Source: Lolium rigidum
Lineage: Eukaryota > Streptophyta > Magnoliopsida > Poales > Poaceae
Direction of reading: 5' to 3'
Assembly (NCBI RefSeq): GCF_022539505.1
Contig: NC_061509.1
Coordinates: forward strand, 211,382,254 to 211,446,253
DNA: 64,000 nt
Shown here: positions 36,061-45,959 of the stretch, one piece after another
Numbering within the stretch: position 1 is the stretch's first letter
Layout: the number at the start of each line of letters is the position of its first letter
Notes under the pieces: generated by a model
Seen by the model: only the letters and a program-made list of their open reading frames with translations
Databases searched by the model: none
What the model was told of the DNA's origin: nothing
Position numbers and translations under genes: made by a program

Positions 36061-37550
36061 GGGCATCTCCAGCGGGCGACGCATTTTAATGTCCGCCACC
36101 GTCCGTTTGCGTCGCGCTGCGGACGCTAAAATGACCGTTTTTCTCCGCGCGTCCGTTTGCGTCTGGAGTCTGCTCCAGCGGGGCGACGCATTAATTTTTT
36201 TTTCTTTTTTCCCCTCTTCTCCATTAATTAAACATAGTTTCAAATATTATATTTTGAAACATGATTTTACACAAACTAACACATAGTTAGGAACATGGTT
36301 TACACAAACTAACACATAGTTTGAACCATGGTCGACACAAATATAATTTTTTTTTAAAAAGAAGCCAGTTGTGTTGATTTCCGTATGTTCGCTGCCAAGA
36401 AAGAACATTCGAGGGAAAATCCAGTGGGAGGAGATGGTGTCCTTGTTGGTTCTACCGATGAGGCGAACATCTAGAAACCTCGACTACTGGCTTCGTCTGG
36501 CCCGTAGTCAGATTCGCTGCAAAGAAAGGACACTCGACGTTCTAACTATCGGTGTCGGAGCCGGAGTCGTCGGTGTGGTAGTGCCTGCAGCAGGCTGTGT
36601 CGTCGAACACCTTGACGATCATCTCGCCGTCCCCCTTGTAGAGGAAGGTGAGCTGGCAGTCAGGCTCGAGCGCGAGGTCACGGGCGAACTTGTCCCACCC
36701 CGTGTGCAGGTACATCTTGCCCTGCCCGTCGAACAGGACCTCCACGGTCCAACGGCAGAAGTTGCAGCTGGCCTCCCGTAGCTGCAACTGCGCTGGCTCG
36801 ACGCCGTCGACGAACTCGGCGAACTTGTCCGGTAGCCGCTTGATGGCGAGTGGGTCGTCGTCGATGCGGAAGAGGAACTCGAAGCAGCGCTCCTCCTGCG
36901 AGGACGAGGAGGGCGCAGGCGACGGCGAGCGTGGGGCCGTAGCTGCTCCACCACGGCGGCCCCTGCCCCGGCCACGGGGCGCCCAGGGCCGCGGCCTCGA
37001 CCGCCTCGCCGGCCACCAGGACCGGCCATGGACTTCCTCGCAGGCTTGGCTGCGTCGCAGGAACACCTAGGCGGCGCTACGGTCGAGCTTTGTGGCAGCT
37101 AGGGTTTCTTTGGAGGAGTGGATGAGGAAGAAGAACGCGCGCCCCTTTATATAGGCCGGCGGCATGCGGTGGCCGCGGGACGCGTGGCGTCGCCATTAAC
37201 GTGGTTGGCGGAGGTGGGCGGCCGCTCGGCAGCCGAGGCATCGTCGCCATTAACGTGCCGCAGAGTGCCGAAGCGACGCAGCGGTGCAGTCGCTGGCGCG
37301 TTTGAGAAGACGCATCGACGCAGGGTCGCTGCCAAGCGGGCCCGACGAAACGTCCGCCAGACGCGAGCGGACGTTTCCGGACGTCCGCAGAGACGCATCC
37401 GAGGCGCATATTTGGGCCAGCTTTGCGTCTTCGCGGACGGCCCGGTCACTTTACGTCACCCCGCTGGAAGTGGTGCCAGACGCATTTCCGGTCATGGCGG
37501 ACGAAAACGGTCGCTGAGCGTCCGTTTGCGTCACGCCGCTGAAGATGCCC
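36061..37550 (-). mobile_element. PIF/Harbinger-like non-autonomous element carrying a B3-like ORF
   Basis: Ends are GGGCATCTCCAGCGGGCGACGC (36061) and, inverted, GGGCATCTTCAGCGGCGTGACGC (from 37550). Both sides are flanked by TTA (36058-36060 and 37551-37553), the 3-bp target duplication of PIF/Harbinger transposons. Subterminal CGTCCGTTTGCGTC-type repeats occur at both ends. Inside lies a GC-rich gene-like unit with its own TATA box; no transposase is present. It is inserted in the plus-strand LINE. Confidence 0.7.
36542..37029 (-). pseudogene. B3-domain-like protein inside the PIF/Harbinger-like element
   Basis: A TATATAAAG box (about 37145-37153) and a leader with CCCTAGC precede an ATG at 37029 (GTCCATGGCC). 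The start frame (M-A-G-P-G-G-R-R) and the main frame differ, so a frameshift lies between 37029 and about 36920. The main frame reads CFEFLFRIDDDPLAIKRLPD, KFAEFVDGVEPAQLQLREAS, WTVEVLFDGQGKMYLHTGWD and FARDLALEPDCQLTFLYKGD, then an acidic tail ending at 36542. The pattern (K-x-L-P-D-K-F, W-x-V, GW-x-F-x-D, L-x-F-x-Y-x-G) is that of a plant B3 DNA-binding fold. Whether it is a captured gene or part of the element's own repertoire is unclear. Grass genomes hold many similar copies. Confidence 0.65.
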
Positions 37551-38464
37551 TTAGCCACTCAGATGAGAGTGGCTAAGGAGGAGCGCTCTCCTCCTATGCG
37601 ACCTTGGCAATGCCTAGCCATGCCTAAAGACATCATGATGTCAGTGTGTGTTCGACAGTCTCATCTGGATCAGGGTGGATGATGCCTCAAGTATCTACTT
37701 ATGGAAAGACCATGAATTGCAATGCAAGAGCAGTGCTGTAGATGGGTACCTGACATTGCAACTGATTCAGTGTGTTCAACTTTGGGTCGTGGTTTCGAGA
37801 ATTAAGCTCAATTAGTTTCATGTTGAATTCACCTGGCCTTGTTCTGTTGGTCACCCTCGCATCAACACTCGACCAGATCTACTTACAAGATGCTGCAGCA
37901 AGGATCAATTCCCTTCGAGGTAGCTAACCGTACATAAAAAATGGAGCTTCTCTCAAGTGCTAAATCCTCATGTGGCTAATGCTGCAATAAAGGATTTGGA
38001 CTACCAGCCGTCGCTTAAGACATGTATTGTAGGAGCAACTTGCAGCGTTCTTTGTATACCTCAAGGAAGACTGGAAGAGGAAGATGACACATCTTCATGC
38101 AATGCGTGTATGCAAGGCCAGTTTGGCATGCCTGCCTCCTTCGCCTGAACATGACAGAGGACTGCAGCTTTCTGAGCAGAGTCTCTCATCAAGGATTCTA
38201 GATGAGTTCAGTCAATGGATCATGGCTAGGAGAGAATAACTGGTGTGTTTCAATGTAATGTGAGAAAGTAGTGTCAGTATGTAGGTGTTTGGTGCTCTCT
38301 GCTCCTATCGTTAGGGATGAGGGTATAATCTTGAAGCATAACTCTACCTTCCATAAAAATATGGCACACATTTTATGGAGGGGCAATAGCTTATATAGAC
38401 TTCATCGTTTACCAAAGTCTGATCATACATAGCTAAGACAGCCGAGCCAACCACACATTGCTAA

Positions 38465-40870
38465 TTCCAGAATCTGACGCTAGCTTAGCTAGAATATGAG
38501 ATGCTCCTTTGCTTTTGCTAGAGAACCCTGAAACCAAAGCTTTAAGTCTAGAAGTATCTCTGTAGGTGCTCCAACATAGACCCCTACTCCAGCACCTGGA
38601 AGTATCAGCACATAGGCGGTTTGAAGCTGCAACTTCCGCTGCGCAGTCCGACTCCAGCGAAGACGGGTTAATATCGCACTCCCTCCGCTCCTAAAGAATC
38701 TTCCCAACTTCGTCTAGATACGAAGGTACATAGACATGTTTTATCTATAGATTCATCTTTATTTAGAAAAAGTTGCGAAGCTTTTTTAGTAACGGAGGGA
38801 GTAGTTGACTCTTGTCGTTAGCCCTTCAAGTATTGCTCCTGCTTCAGCTTCTTGTGCGTCTATACAATTTTCTATGACCAAACTCGCTGCCACTCTGGTA
38901 GTTCGGTGATGATCTCATGCGACCATACCAATGGTAGCTTCTCCTGGAGAAGGTCAGAACGCCGCGTCGACACTTATTTGACTTCTCCCTCCGCAGGTGG
39001 AAGCCAAACTTCCCCAGCTTGTTGTATTCTCCTGTTTGGTGCAGAACAGTTGTCAGTTTATAAATCTGTAGACCTTTTTTTGTTTACCTTTATCATTGTT
39101 GGTGATGGGTTCAGGATCCTACATGCATCCTACATAGCTGAGAAGAAAGGAGCGGAGTTGGTGATAGTCTCTTCGCCTTTTTCATGTATGATGATGATGT
39201 CGCACCTCAGGTGCCAGGACCCAGGATCTACACAACAACAAAAGAATGTCCTCTTTGCAAAGCATTGCATTCAGCCAGGAGCACAAGCTCGTGCCATCAC
39301 GAGATCCGAGTGTTTCTTCATGTCTTCTCTCAACGCCTGGCCTTGGTACAACTTACGAAGGTGTGGTAGTTGTCTTCTTCCACCGTGCCAGAGTTTGCAG
39401 GTGCTGTCGACTTCTGAAGTTCTTCTGAACTTGTTTCTCGTTATTGCCAGGTTATCACGTGCTGCTCTCCAACCGAAATCCTTACTTTGTTAGGGACCGG
39501 AGCATACTAGATTATTTTCGACATATTCCTTGTGTTGTCCGAGCTAGTGCTACCCCTTTGCAAGCCAACTAGTGCCATAGTGGATATTGTAAGCTAGTTT
39601 GTAAGTACTTTTAACAGAGAACACTCCAGATCGTTCATAGTGCCGCGCCACAAATTTGTCGCACATTTAGTCAGGAAGCTTTTGTTAGATTATCCAAGAC
39701 TTTCTTAACGAACCCTTCATTCCACCTGTTTGTGCCTGGGATGAGGAACTGATTTACTTTGTCAAATCTGGAATTTGATTTACCCAGCATAATTTTAAGG
39801 TTGAAATCTCTTGGGACCCAATTATCTCTCCACATATTAATTTTCTCGCCAATCCCAATCCTCCACATTAGCCCCTCTTTTAGAAGCTTGAGTCCAAATT
39901 CGGTGGCTTGCCAGGAGAAGATGCATCCTGCCTAAATAGTGTACCCCAAAAAAATTTAACCCGACGGAAGTAGATTGACTTCAAAACCTGTCACAAAAGC
40001 TTGTTAGGATGATGAATGACCTCCCCCCCCCCCCCTCCCCCCAGCACTGTCTGGCGAGTAGGGCCTGATTAATATTTTGTGTCTTTAAAACCTACTCCGC
40101 CAAGAGTTTTTTTTTTTTGGAAAGAGGGCAAAAGCTTTGCCCTATTAATTAATTAAAAAGAAGTTGAAGGTTTGTTAAAAGACCGAGCCAAGCTCGATAA
40201 CACAAGGAATCACTCTCGTGGTATGATCGAACACAAGTACTTGGCAGCTGCCACGCTCCAAAGAGCCGCCTCTCCCTTAATCTTAGTTACAACAACAACA
40301 GGTGGCATGATAGAAACATTTTGAAACACCCTAGCGTTGCGCTCGTTCCAAATCTCCGTCAAGGGTTTTTGGCTTGGTGAGGATGTCCCAAGCTTCCCAG
40401 TGGACTTCCCTTTTCTCCGTCAAGAGTTTCTTTGGCAGCCATAGCAAATATCCTTGTGACATCCTCACCAAGCACCCACTTTGTCATTTTCTCCTTCAAT
40501 CTATCCTTGTAGGACCAGAGCTTATCTTTGCCCATTCTACCTTCAGGCATGGGCAGCTCCAGGCTCTTCAAAGGTTTCTATATCAACTTCCAGAATTTGT
40601 CTCACAGTTTGTTGATTCAGCTCAGGACAATTTTCGCTGAATAGCAGGGAGCATTTGTTTGCGCCAAGCATCTGTCCTGAGCCTTTCTCGAAGGTGCATA
40701 TTGCTGATTTGATCACCTCTGCTTGCTGAGAATTTGCTCGGAAGAAGAGTAGGCACTCGTCCGTAAATAAGAGATGAGATATGCCAAGTGAGTTTCTGCA
40801 TATCTTGAATTCTTTGAGATATGCCGGATGAAATATGGCGCGCATTTTGAGTGCTCTAAAAAAACACAAT
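38465..40870 (-). mobile_element. Decayed L1-type LINE with RNase H, minus strand
   Basis: Minus-strand order is a reverse-transcriptase end with a degenerate active site (SHLLFTDECLLFFRAN, about 40760-40700; usually FADD), LPMPEGRMGKDKL (about 40550), the zinc-binding part WRIGIGEKINMWRDNWVP (39868-39810), then a plant-type RNase H: GEVKISVDAAF, SPGEATIGMVA, AASLVIENCIDAQEAEAGA (about 38985-38840) and, beyond a MITE, ESDCAAEVAASN and HILAKL (38660-38470). The order fits one LINE of the RNase H-bearing plant L1 group. The 39870-40360 stretch includes a GGGCAAAAGCTTTGCCC palindrome and a poly-C run and may be a further insertion. Confidence 0.6.
38679..38801. mobile_element. Stowaway MITE
   Basis: A 123-bp element with terminal inverted repeats CTCCCTCCGCTCCTAAAGAA and, from the right, CTCCCTCCGTTACTAAAAAA. 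TA follows on the right; the left flank is CA, so one TSD copy has mutated. It splits the RNase H reading of the minus-strand LINE. Confidence 0.85.
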
Positions 40871-41280
40871 TACCATATCTGAGTTTAGAATGAGGTATTC
40901 ACTCTGTACTAAACATTTGTTTGCTCAAATTTGCACTAAACCAACGTTAAATAGAAAAAATTAACTGACTGCTCCTTCCACCGGGACAAGGTAGCCAGTG
41001 TGATAATAAACTGGTTTTACCCTTGATCTCTAAATTTTGAATTCCATATTTTGTTTGAAAATTTCCCCCGGTAATTGTGCAGTATTTCCCAGTAACCACG
41101 AATCCTGGGCCTTCTGGTTTTTCAATTCCATACCGAAAACCTTGAGAACCATCGATATTTGTAGGAAGATAACCATGGCAGCAACCTTATCATCATTAAC
41201 TACAGCCATCAGCACAACGTTTTCTTGACCTGAAGTGTCCAAGATAGCTTGGCATACGACGTTTTTGCATAGCACAACCC
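40870..41280. other. Downstream region of the broken methyltransferase paralogue
   Basis: AT-rich, between the LINE and the paralogue's stop at 41281. It should hold the old 3' UTR; no other feature is recognised. Confidence 0.4.
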
Positions 41281-42175
41281 CTAGGTGCTGGGCTTTCCCA
41301 GCAGTGCTGAGAGGTACCACTCGTCAAACTTGATCCCCCGGTCCAGCTTCGGGCGAGCATTCCACCGCACCTTGTTGAAACCAATCCGGTCGAACATGGG
41401 CACGTACGTCGTGTTCATCTGTCCACCTAGGCAGTAGAAGTGGTCGAGCCAGAACAATCCTCCAGGCCTCAGCACCCTGTAGATGTCGAACAACGCGAAC
41501 TCAAGGATCACATCAGGGATCCAGTGGCTGAGCACATGCATCGAGTGCACGATGTCGAGGGTGCCGTCGAAGAAGGGCAGACGGTGCACGATGCTGAGGT
41601 GCATGGGCACAAGACCTCGCGACGCGATGAAGCTGTTGAATGGGCCGTCGAAGTTCATGGACGTGGTGACCACGGTGACTCCACGTTCCTGCATCCGTGC
41701 AGCGAACGTGCCAGACCCGCCGCCGATGTCGAGCCCGATGCGCACCGTGCCGTTCGGTTTAGTCGCAAGCACGGCGTCGATAGAGTAGGAGAGTGCCCCG
41801 TCATCGCGCGTCCACCGGCGCTTCTCTCGGCTGTTGATCAGGTTGAAGCAGTCTTTGCAGTCGTAGTGGTGAGTGCCTGTGGTCTTGCCGCGGTTCACCA
41901 GGCAGGAGTAGTTCTTGCACGTGTACGCGTCCCATAGGATGCTGGTGTCTGGTGGAATGGCCCATAGGCTCGCCGGCAGCGGTGTTGGCTCGACGTACCC
42001 TTCTGGAGAGCGCGGCCGGCACCTCCGCCGTGGCAGTGGCTCGCATCCCTTGAGCATCAGCCGCTGAGCGAACAGCTCGTCGGACGGACACTCACCGCCG
42101 GGCTTGTAGTTCATGTAGCGCTGCAGCTCGTCCGGGAATCGGCTGCACGCTTGCCCCAATGTCGGGAACAGCTGC

Positions 42176-42323
42176 TGTTAGACATTGTATTGTAGCTGTA
42201 TATGTGTATCCATACCTAATTGGTATTGGACTTGTATTGTACCTTTGTGTACTCCTATATATATATGAGATAGGCCACCCCTAGAGGGTTGTGCCGGTTC
42301 CCCCCTAATCCTATTGTCTTACA
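42176..42323 (+). repeat. 5' LTR of the Copia element
   Basis: 148 bp, TG...CA termini, with a TATATATATATGAG box at about 42258-42270. Confidence 0.93.
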
Positions 42324-42335
42324 TGGTATCAGAGC
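42324..42335 (+). promoter_or_regulatory. Primer binding site, tRNA-iMet type
   Basis: TGGTATCAGAGC directly after the 5' LTR; the standard Copia primer site. Confidence 0.92.
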
Positions 42336-42337
42336 AC

Positions 42338-43719
42338 TCTGATGGGACCATTGAGCGCTACAAGGCACGTCTTGTCGCTCGCGGTTTTCGGCAACGGTTT
42401 GGTCTTGACTATGAAGATACCTTCAGCCCTGTGGTCAAGCCTACTACTATACGCCTGCTTCTGTCGCTTGCTGTTACTCGAGGTTGGTCTCTTCGGCAGC
42501 TTGATGTGCAGAACGCTTTTCTCCATGGCTTACTCGAGGAAGAGGTCTATATGCGGCAGCCTCCAGGTTTTGTTGATCCTGATCATCCCACGCATATCTG
42601 TCGTCTCACCAAGGCTCTCTATGGTCTGAAGCAAGCGCCTCGTGCTTGGCATGCTCGCCTTGGTTCAGCTCTTCGTGCTCATGGATTTGTGCCCTCTACA
42701 GCTGATTCCTCTCTGTTTCTCCTACAGACGCCCAAGGTTACTATGTACTTCTTGGTCTATGTAGATGATATTATTCTGATCAGCTCGTCAGCCTTGGCTT
42801 CTGATGCTCTCATTGCGTCACTTGGGAAGGACTTTGCTGTCAAAGACCTCGGTGCTCTTCACTACTTTCTTGGCTTGGAGGTGGCTCAGTGTGCTTCTGG
42901 TTTGGTCATGACTCAGAAGAAGTACTCCTTGGACATTTTGCGTCGTGCTGGCATGCTCAAATGCAAGCCCACGGCCACGCCCATGTCCTCCACTGATAAG
43001 ATTACTACAGCTGATGGTGTTCTCCTCACTTCTGATGAGGCCACTGAGTATAGAAGCATTGTTGGAGGGCTTCAGTACCTGACCATCACTCGACCAGATA
43101 TTTCCTATGCTGTCAACGAGTTTGTCGAGTATCTTCATACACCACGAGACACTCATTGGGCTGCTGTTAGCGCATACTTCGCTATGTACAGTCTACCTTG
43201 TCTCATGGTCTTCATATCCGGCCTACCACCTGCTGGAGTGCTCTCGGCCTATTCCGATGCCGACCGGGCTGGCGGTCCAGATGACAGGCGATCCACGGGG
43301 GCTATGCTGTGTTCTTTGGTTCTAATTTGATCGCCTGGAGTGCTCGGAAACAAGCCACTGTGTCCCGTAGTAGTACTGAGGCTGAATACAAAGCTGTTGC
43401 CAATGCCACTGCTGAGCTCATATGAGTACAGTCTTTGCTTCGCGAATTGCGGGTGTCTCAGCCACAGTCTCCAGTTCTTTGGTGTGATAATATCGGTGCT
43501 ACATATCTTTCAGCCAACCCGGTGTTTCATGCTAGAACTAAACACATTGAAGTGGATTATCATTTTGTGCGGGAACGTGTTGCACGAAGACAGCTACAAA
43601 TCAAGTTCATATCTTCTAAAGATCAACTTGCAGATATCTTCACAAAGCCATTGCCTCTCCCACAGTTTGAGGCTTGCAGGCGCAATCTTACCATTTTAGA
43701 TTCTTTACAAAGTGGCTAA
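42338..43719 (+). pseudogene. Copia reverse transcriptase and RNase H
   Basis: The reading begins almost at the primer site ([20 protein letters not shown]) and gives the whole Copia [47 protein letters not shown] (catalytic Asp pair at about 42760-42770), [34 protein letters not shown]. The RNase H part has [18 protein letters not shown] (about 43250-43305), then in another frame [24 protein letters not shown] sequence, [14 protein letters not shown] and [13 protein letters not shown], ending at 43719. Frameshifts occur near 43170, 43215 and 43300 (the last a G-run), and an UGA replaces a Trp codon at about 43423. Gag, protease and integrase are deleted. Confidence 0.85.
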
Positions 43720-43732
43720 GATTGAGGGAGGG

Positions 43733-43882
43733 TGTTAGACATTGTATTGTAGCTGTATATGTGTATCCATACCTAATTGGTATTGGACTTGTATTGTACC
43801 TTTGTGTACTCCTATATATATATATGAGATAGGCCACCCCTAGAGGGTTGTGCCGGTTCCCCCCTAATCCTATTGTCTTACA
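43733..43882 (+). repeat. 3' LTR of the Copia element
   Basis: 150 bp, identical by eye to the 5' LTR except for one extra TA in the TATATATA run. Confidence 0.93.
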
Positions 43883-44445
43883 GCTGCTCGGTCCTCATGT
43901 TAGGCGTGGAGCCCAATGGCAGCTTGTGGGGGCCGACAGCCAGCTTGAGCTCGCCTGTGAGCTCCCGCTGCCACAGGCTATCGGCCGCCACTTGCTTCTC
44001 CTCATCCCCAGCCGCTGCCATGTTGCTGGCATTGGCTTTGTCTCCCAGGAGCGTCTCGACGAGAGCGTTGGCGATGGCGAGGCGGCCATGCAGGTGTACA
44101 AGCTCGGCATGGCTCGCAGCCAGCGCGTACTCCGTGACGTTGAGATCACGGAGGGACAGGTTGCCTGGGTTCTTGAAGGGGATGCACGGCCGGTTGTGAC
44201 CGCTGAAGCGATTGCCAATAGCTGATAAGCCGGCGTCGGAGAAGAGGAGGATGGATATGGATGCGGTGTTCGTGGCAACAACGATAAGCAGTACCAGGGC
44301 CCTGGACCTGCAGCTCTTGTACGTCCGGTCTATAGGTTTCCTGGAGATGTCGTAGTCCATGCTGCGCATGTTAGAACTTGGAAATTGCAACGGCAACTTA
44401 AAGCATGGGGTAGTAGTAGGGAGCATGGTGCGATGAGGCCGGTGC

Positions 44446-44451
44446 TTTATA
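44446..44451 (-). promoter_or_regulatory. TATA box of the broken methyltransferase paralogue
   Basis: TATAAA on the minus strand about 80 bp upstream of the ATG at 44369, mirroring the intact paralogue. Confidence 0.55.
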
Positions 44452-44459
44452 GCTATATC

Positions 44460-45414
44460 CAGCCATCTTGATCTAAAAAAGACAAGTTCAGAGTGAACCG
44501 CACCTCACATGTTCACATACATTAGCTGCAGGGTCTTTGCAAGGATGCTTGAACTGAGGCGTCGCTTCGCAAGTGATCAAAGTAGATGGGCTCAAGTTGG
44601 AATATATATCGTGATTCAATGCCTAGTACGATCGGGTTAGAGTGAGCATCGGCCACTGAAACCCGGCGCTCAAAATGAGCGTTGATTCAATGGTTATGAT
44701 ATTTGTCTGAATGTGCACGGCATGCATGATGCATCCTGGTTCGTAGACTATATCAAGTGGTCGCATTTCTTTTCCAATCCGTAGCTGAAATGTGTACTTT
44801 GTACTACTTATCTACAGCGAGCCATTATAAGATGAAAAGATAGACATATCTCATATAGTCATATCTGTACTACCTCTTGTTGCTAGAGCTTGAAGAATTG
44901 CCTTATTAGGATCACGTCGTTTGTTCTATCTAACGTGATTCCTACCACCTCCCCTGTCCGAGTCATGCGAATTCGGCAGCAGCGAGAGGTCGGCATTGCT
45001 GATGTTAACATTTCGTTTTTTGGTGTGCCATGGACTTATGCCGGTCTGGTTATCTGGAACTCTGGGTATGTCAATCCAGCTTCTTAGGCTAAATAGGCTA
45101 GATGATACTCCATCTGATTCCAAAATAAGTGTCACAGTCCATCTATCTTTCTATTCTTAATAGGTGAACCCATTTCTCTTCACATGCAACCTATCCACCT
45201 CATCAAGCATTCCTAAGCAATCCAAACGTGCCATGTGTCATTTCTATCAACATGGTGTCGGGTACCCACCACAATCTTTCCACGTCATCTCAGTAAATGA
45301 AAGAGTTTCTTGTGGCTATTATTGTTTGATCAATACCATGACACATCCTCTAGCCTTTCTCCCTTCCAACCTTCCAGCTCCCATCTGGTCGCCTTCTTTC
45401 AATTGGCTTCTTTA
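44460..45414. other. Duplicated promoter-side sequence, then unassigned spacer
   Basis: 44600-44790 resembles 34900-35060 upstream of the intact methyltransferase gene. A lone Stowaway-type end (CTCCATCTGATTCCAAAATA) lies at about 45107; its partner end is missing. Nothing else is recognised. Confidence 0.5.
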
Positions 45415-45422
45415 ATTGGCCG

Positions 45423-45950
45423 TAAGGATGGCAATTTTACCCACGGGTACGGGTACCGTCGGGTACCGTACCCGTATGGGCTGGGTATGGGTACACTTTT
45501 ATGCCCATGGGTAGTACCCATACCCTGCCCGTTAAATCATGGGCAGGGCATGGGTATAGCCTCATACCCACGGGTATACCCATACCCTGCCCATTTATTG
45601 TAAAATTCATACGTGACACGTCTACTTTTGTTGACTTATGAGTTAGAATATGATAATGTGATTTTTATATTATGTTAATTGTTATGTACTCAACTATCTG
45701 TTATTGACTTGAGATAATTAATTTTTTTAATCGAATTTGTTATCGATAAACGTAAATCTGTGATTGACTTATGTACAATTTAACCTACCCACCGGGTACC
45801 CAATGGGTACGGGTACCCGCCGGGTATGGGTATGGGTAAAGTTTTATACCCATGGGTACGGGTATGGGTAGAAGTTTGTACCCATTGACTATACGGGTAT
45901 GGGTATGGTATTGCTCTACCCTGCCCATACCCTGCCCATTGCCATCCTTA
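45423..45950. mobile_element. hAT-type MITE, 528 bp
   Basis: Perfect 13-bp inverted ends TAAGGATGGCAAT / ATTGCCATCCTTA, flanked by an exact 8-bp duplication ATTGGCCG (45415-45422 and 45951-45958). An 8-bp TSD and this TIR are typical of hAT elements. Each flank inside is packed with GGGTA/TACCC words that can pair with one another; the centre (45600-45780) is AT-rich. No ORF of note. Confidence 0.88.
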
Positions 45951-45959
45951 ATTGGCCGG

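Larger units (their letters stand above)
35400..38220 (+). mobile_element. Decayed LINE on the plus strand, interrupted by a PIF/Harbinger-like element
   Basis: Broken reading frames give LFVLSMEVLIALIRKATDAN, SIFADDDVLFVKP (reverse-transcriptase F-A-D-D block, about 35545-35580), PLTKAE-QPMLDSV (about 35770-35810), and, after the inserted element at 36061-37550, RPW-CLAMPKD (about 37595) and HIFMQCVYARPVWHACLLRLN (about 38085-38150), the zinc-binding C-terminal region. Order and spacing fit one L1-type plant LINE. Many stops and shifts; inactive. Confidence 0.65.
42176..43882 (+). mobile_element. Ty1/Copia element, internally deleted, 1.7 kb
   Basis: Short LTRs (148 and 150 bp) begin TGTTAGACATTG and end GTCTTACA, flanked by the 5-bp TSD GCTGC (42171-42175, 43883-43887). 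The left LTR is followed at once by TGGTATCAGAGC, the initiator-tRNA-Met primer site, and the right LTR is preceded by GATTGAGGGAGGG, a polypurine tract. The LTRs differ by one TA repeat only, so insertion is very recent. Only reverse transcriptase and RNase H remain; gag, protease and integrase are absent, so mobilisation needed proteins from another element. Confidence 0.93.
41281..44369 (-). pseudogene. Methyltransferase paralogue split by a Copia insertion
   Basis: The two parts, 44369-43883 and 42170-41281, join at the GCTGC target site into one 458-residue frame with no stop, so the insertion is the only visible break. The upstream part has MRSMDYDISR, the transmembrane segment (ALVLLIVVATNTASISILLF) and NMRTEQ; the downstream part resumes L-F-P-T-L-G-Q-A-C and carries the Cys-rich region, the SAM motif RIGLDIGGGSGTFAARM and VLRPGGLFWLDHFY. 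It matches the intact gene at 33359-34705 almost throughout. An ATG also exists at 44426, but it lies at about the start site expected from the TATAAA box (44446-44451), so 44369 is preferred. A protein truncated after about 160 residues would lack the catalytic domain. Confidence 0.85.

Noticed and set aside
38852..39493. 213-codon plus-strand open frame
   Set aside because: Overlaps the opposite-strand RNase H reading of a decayed LINE and has no domain of its own.
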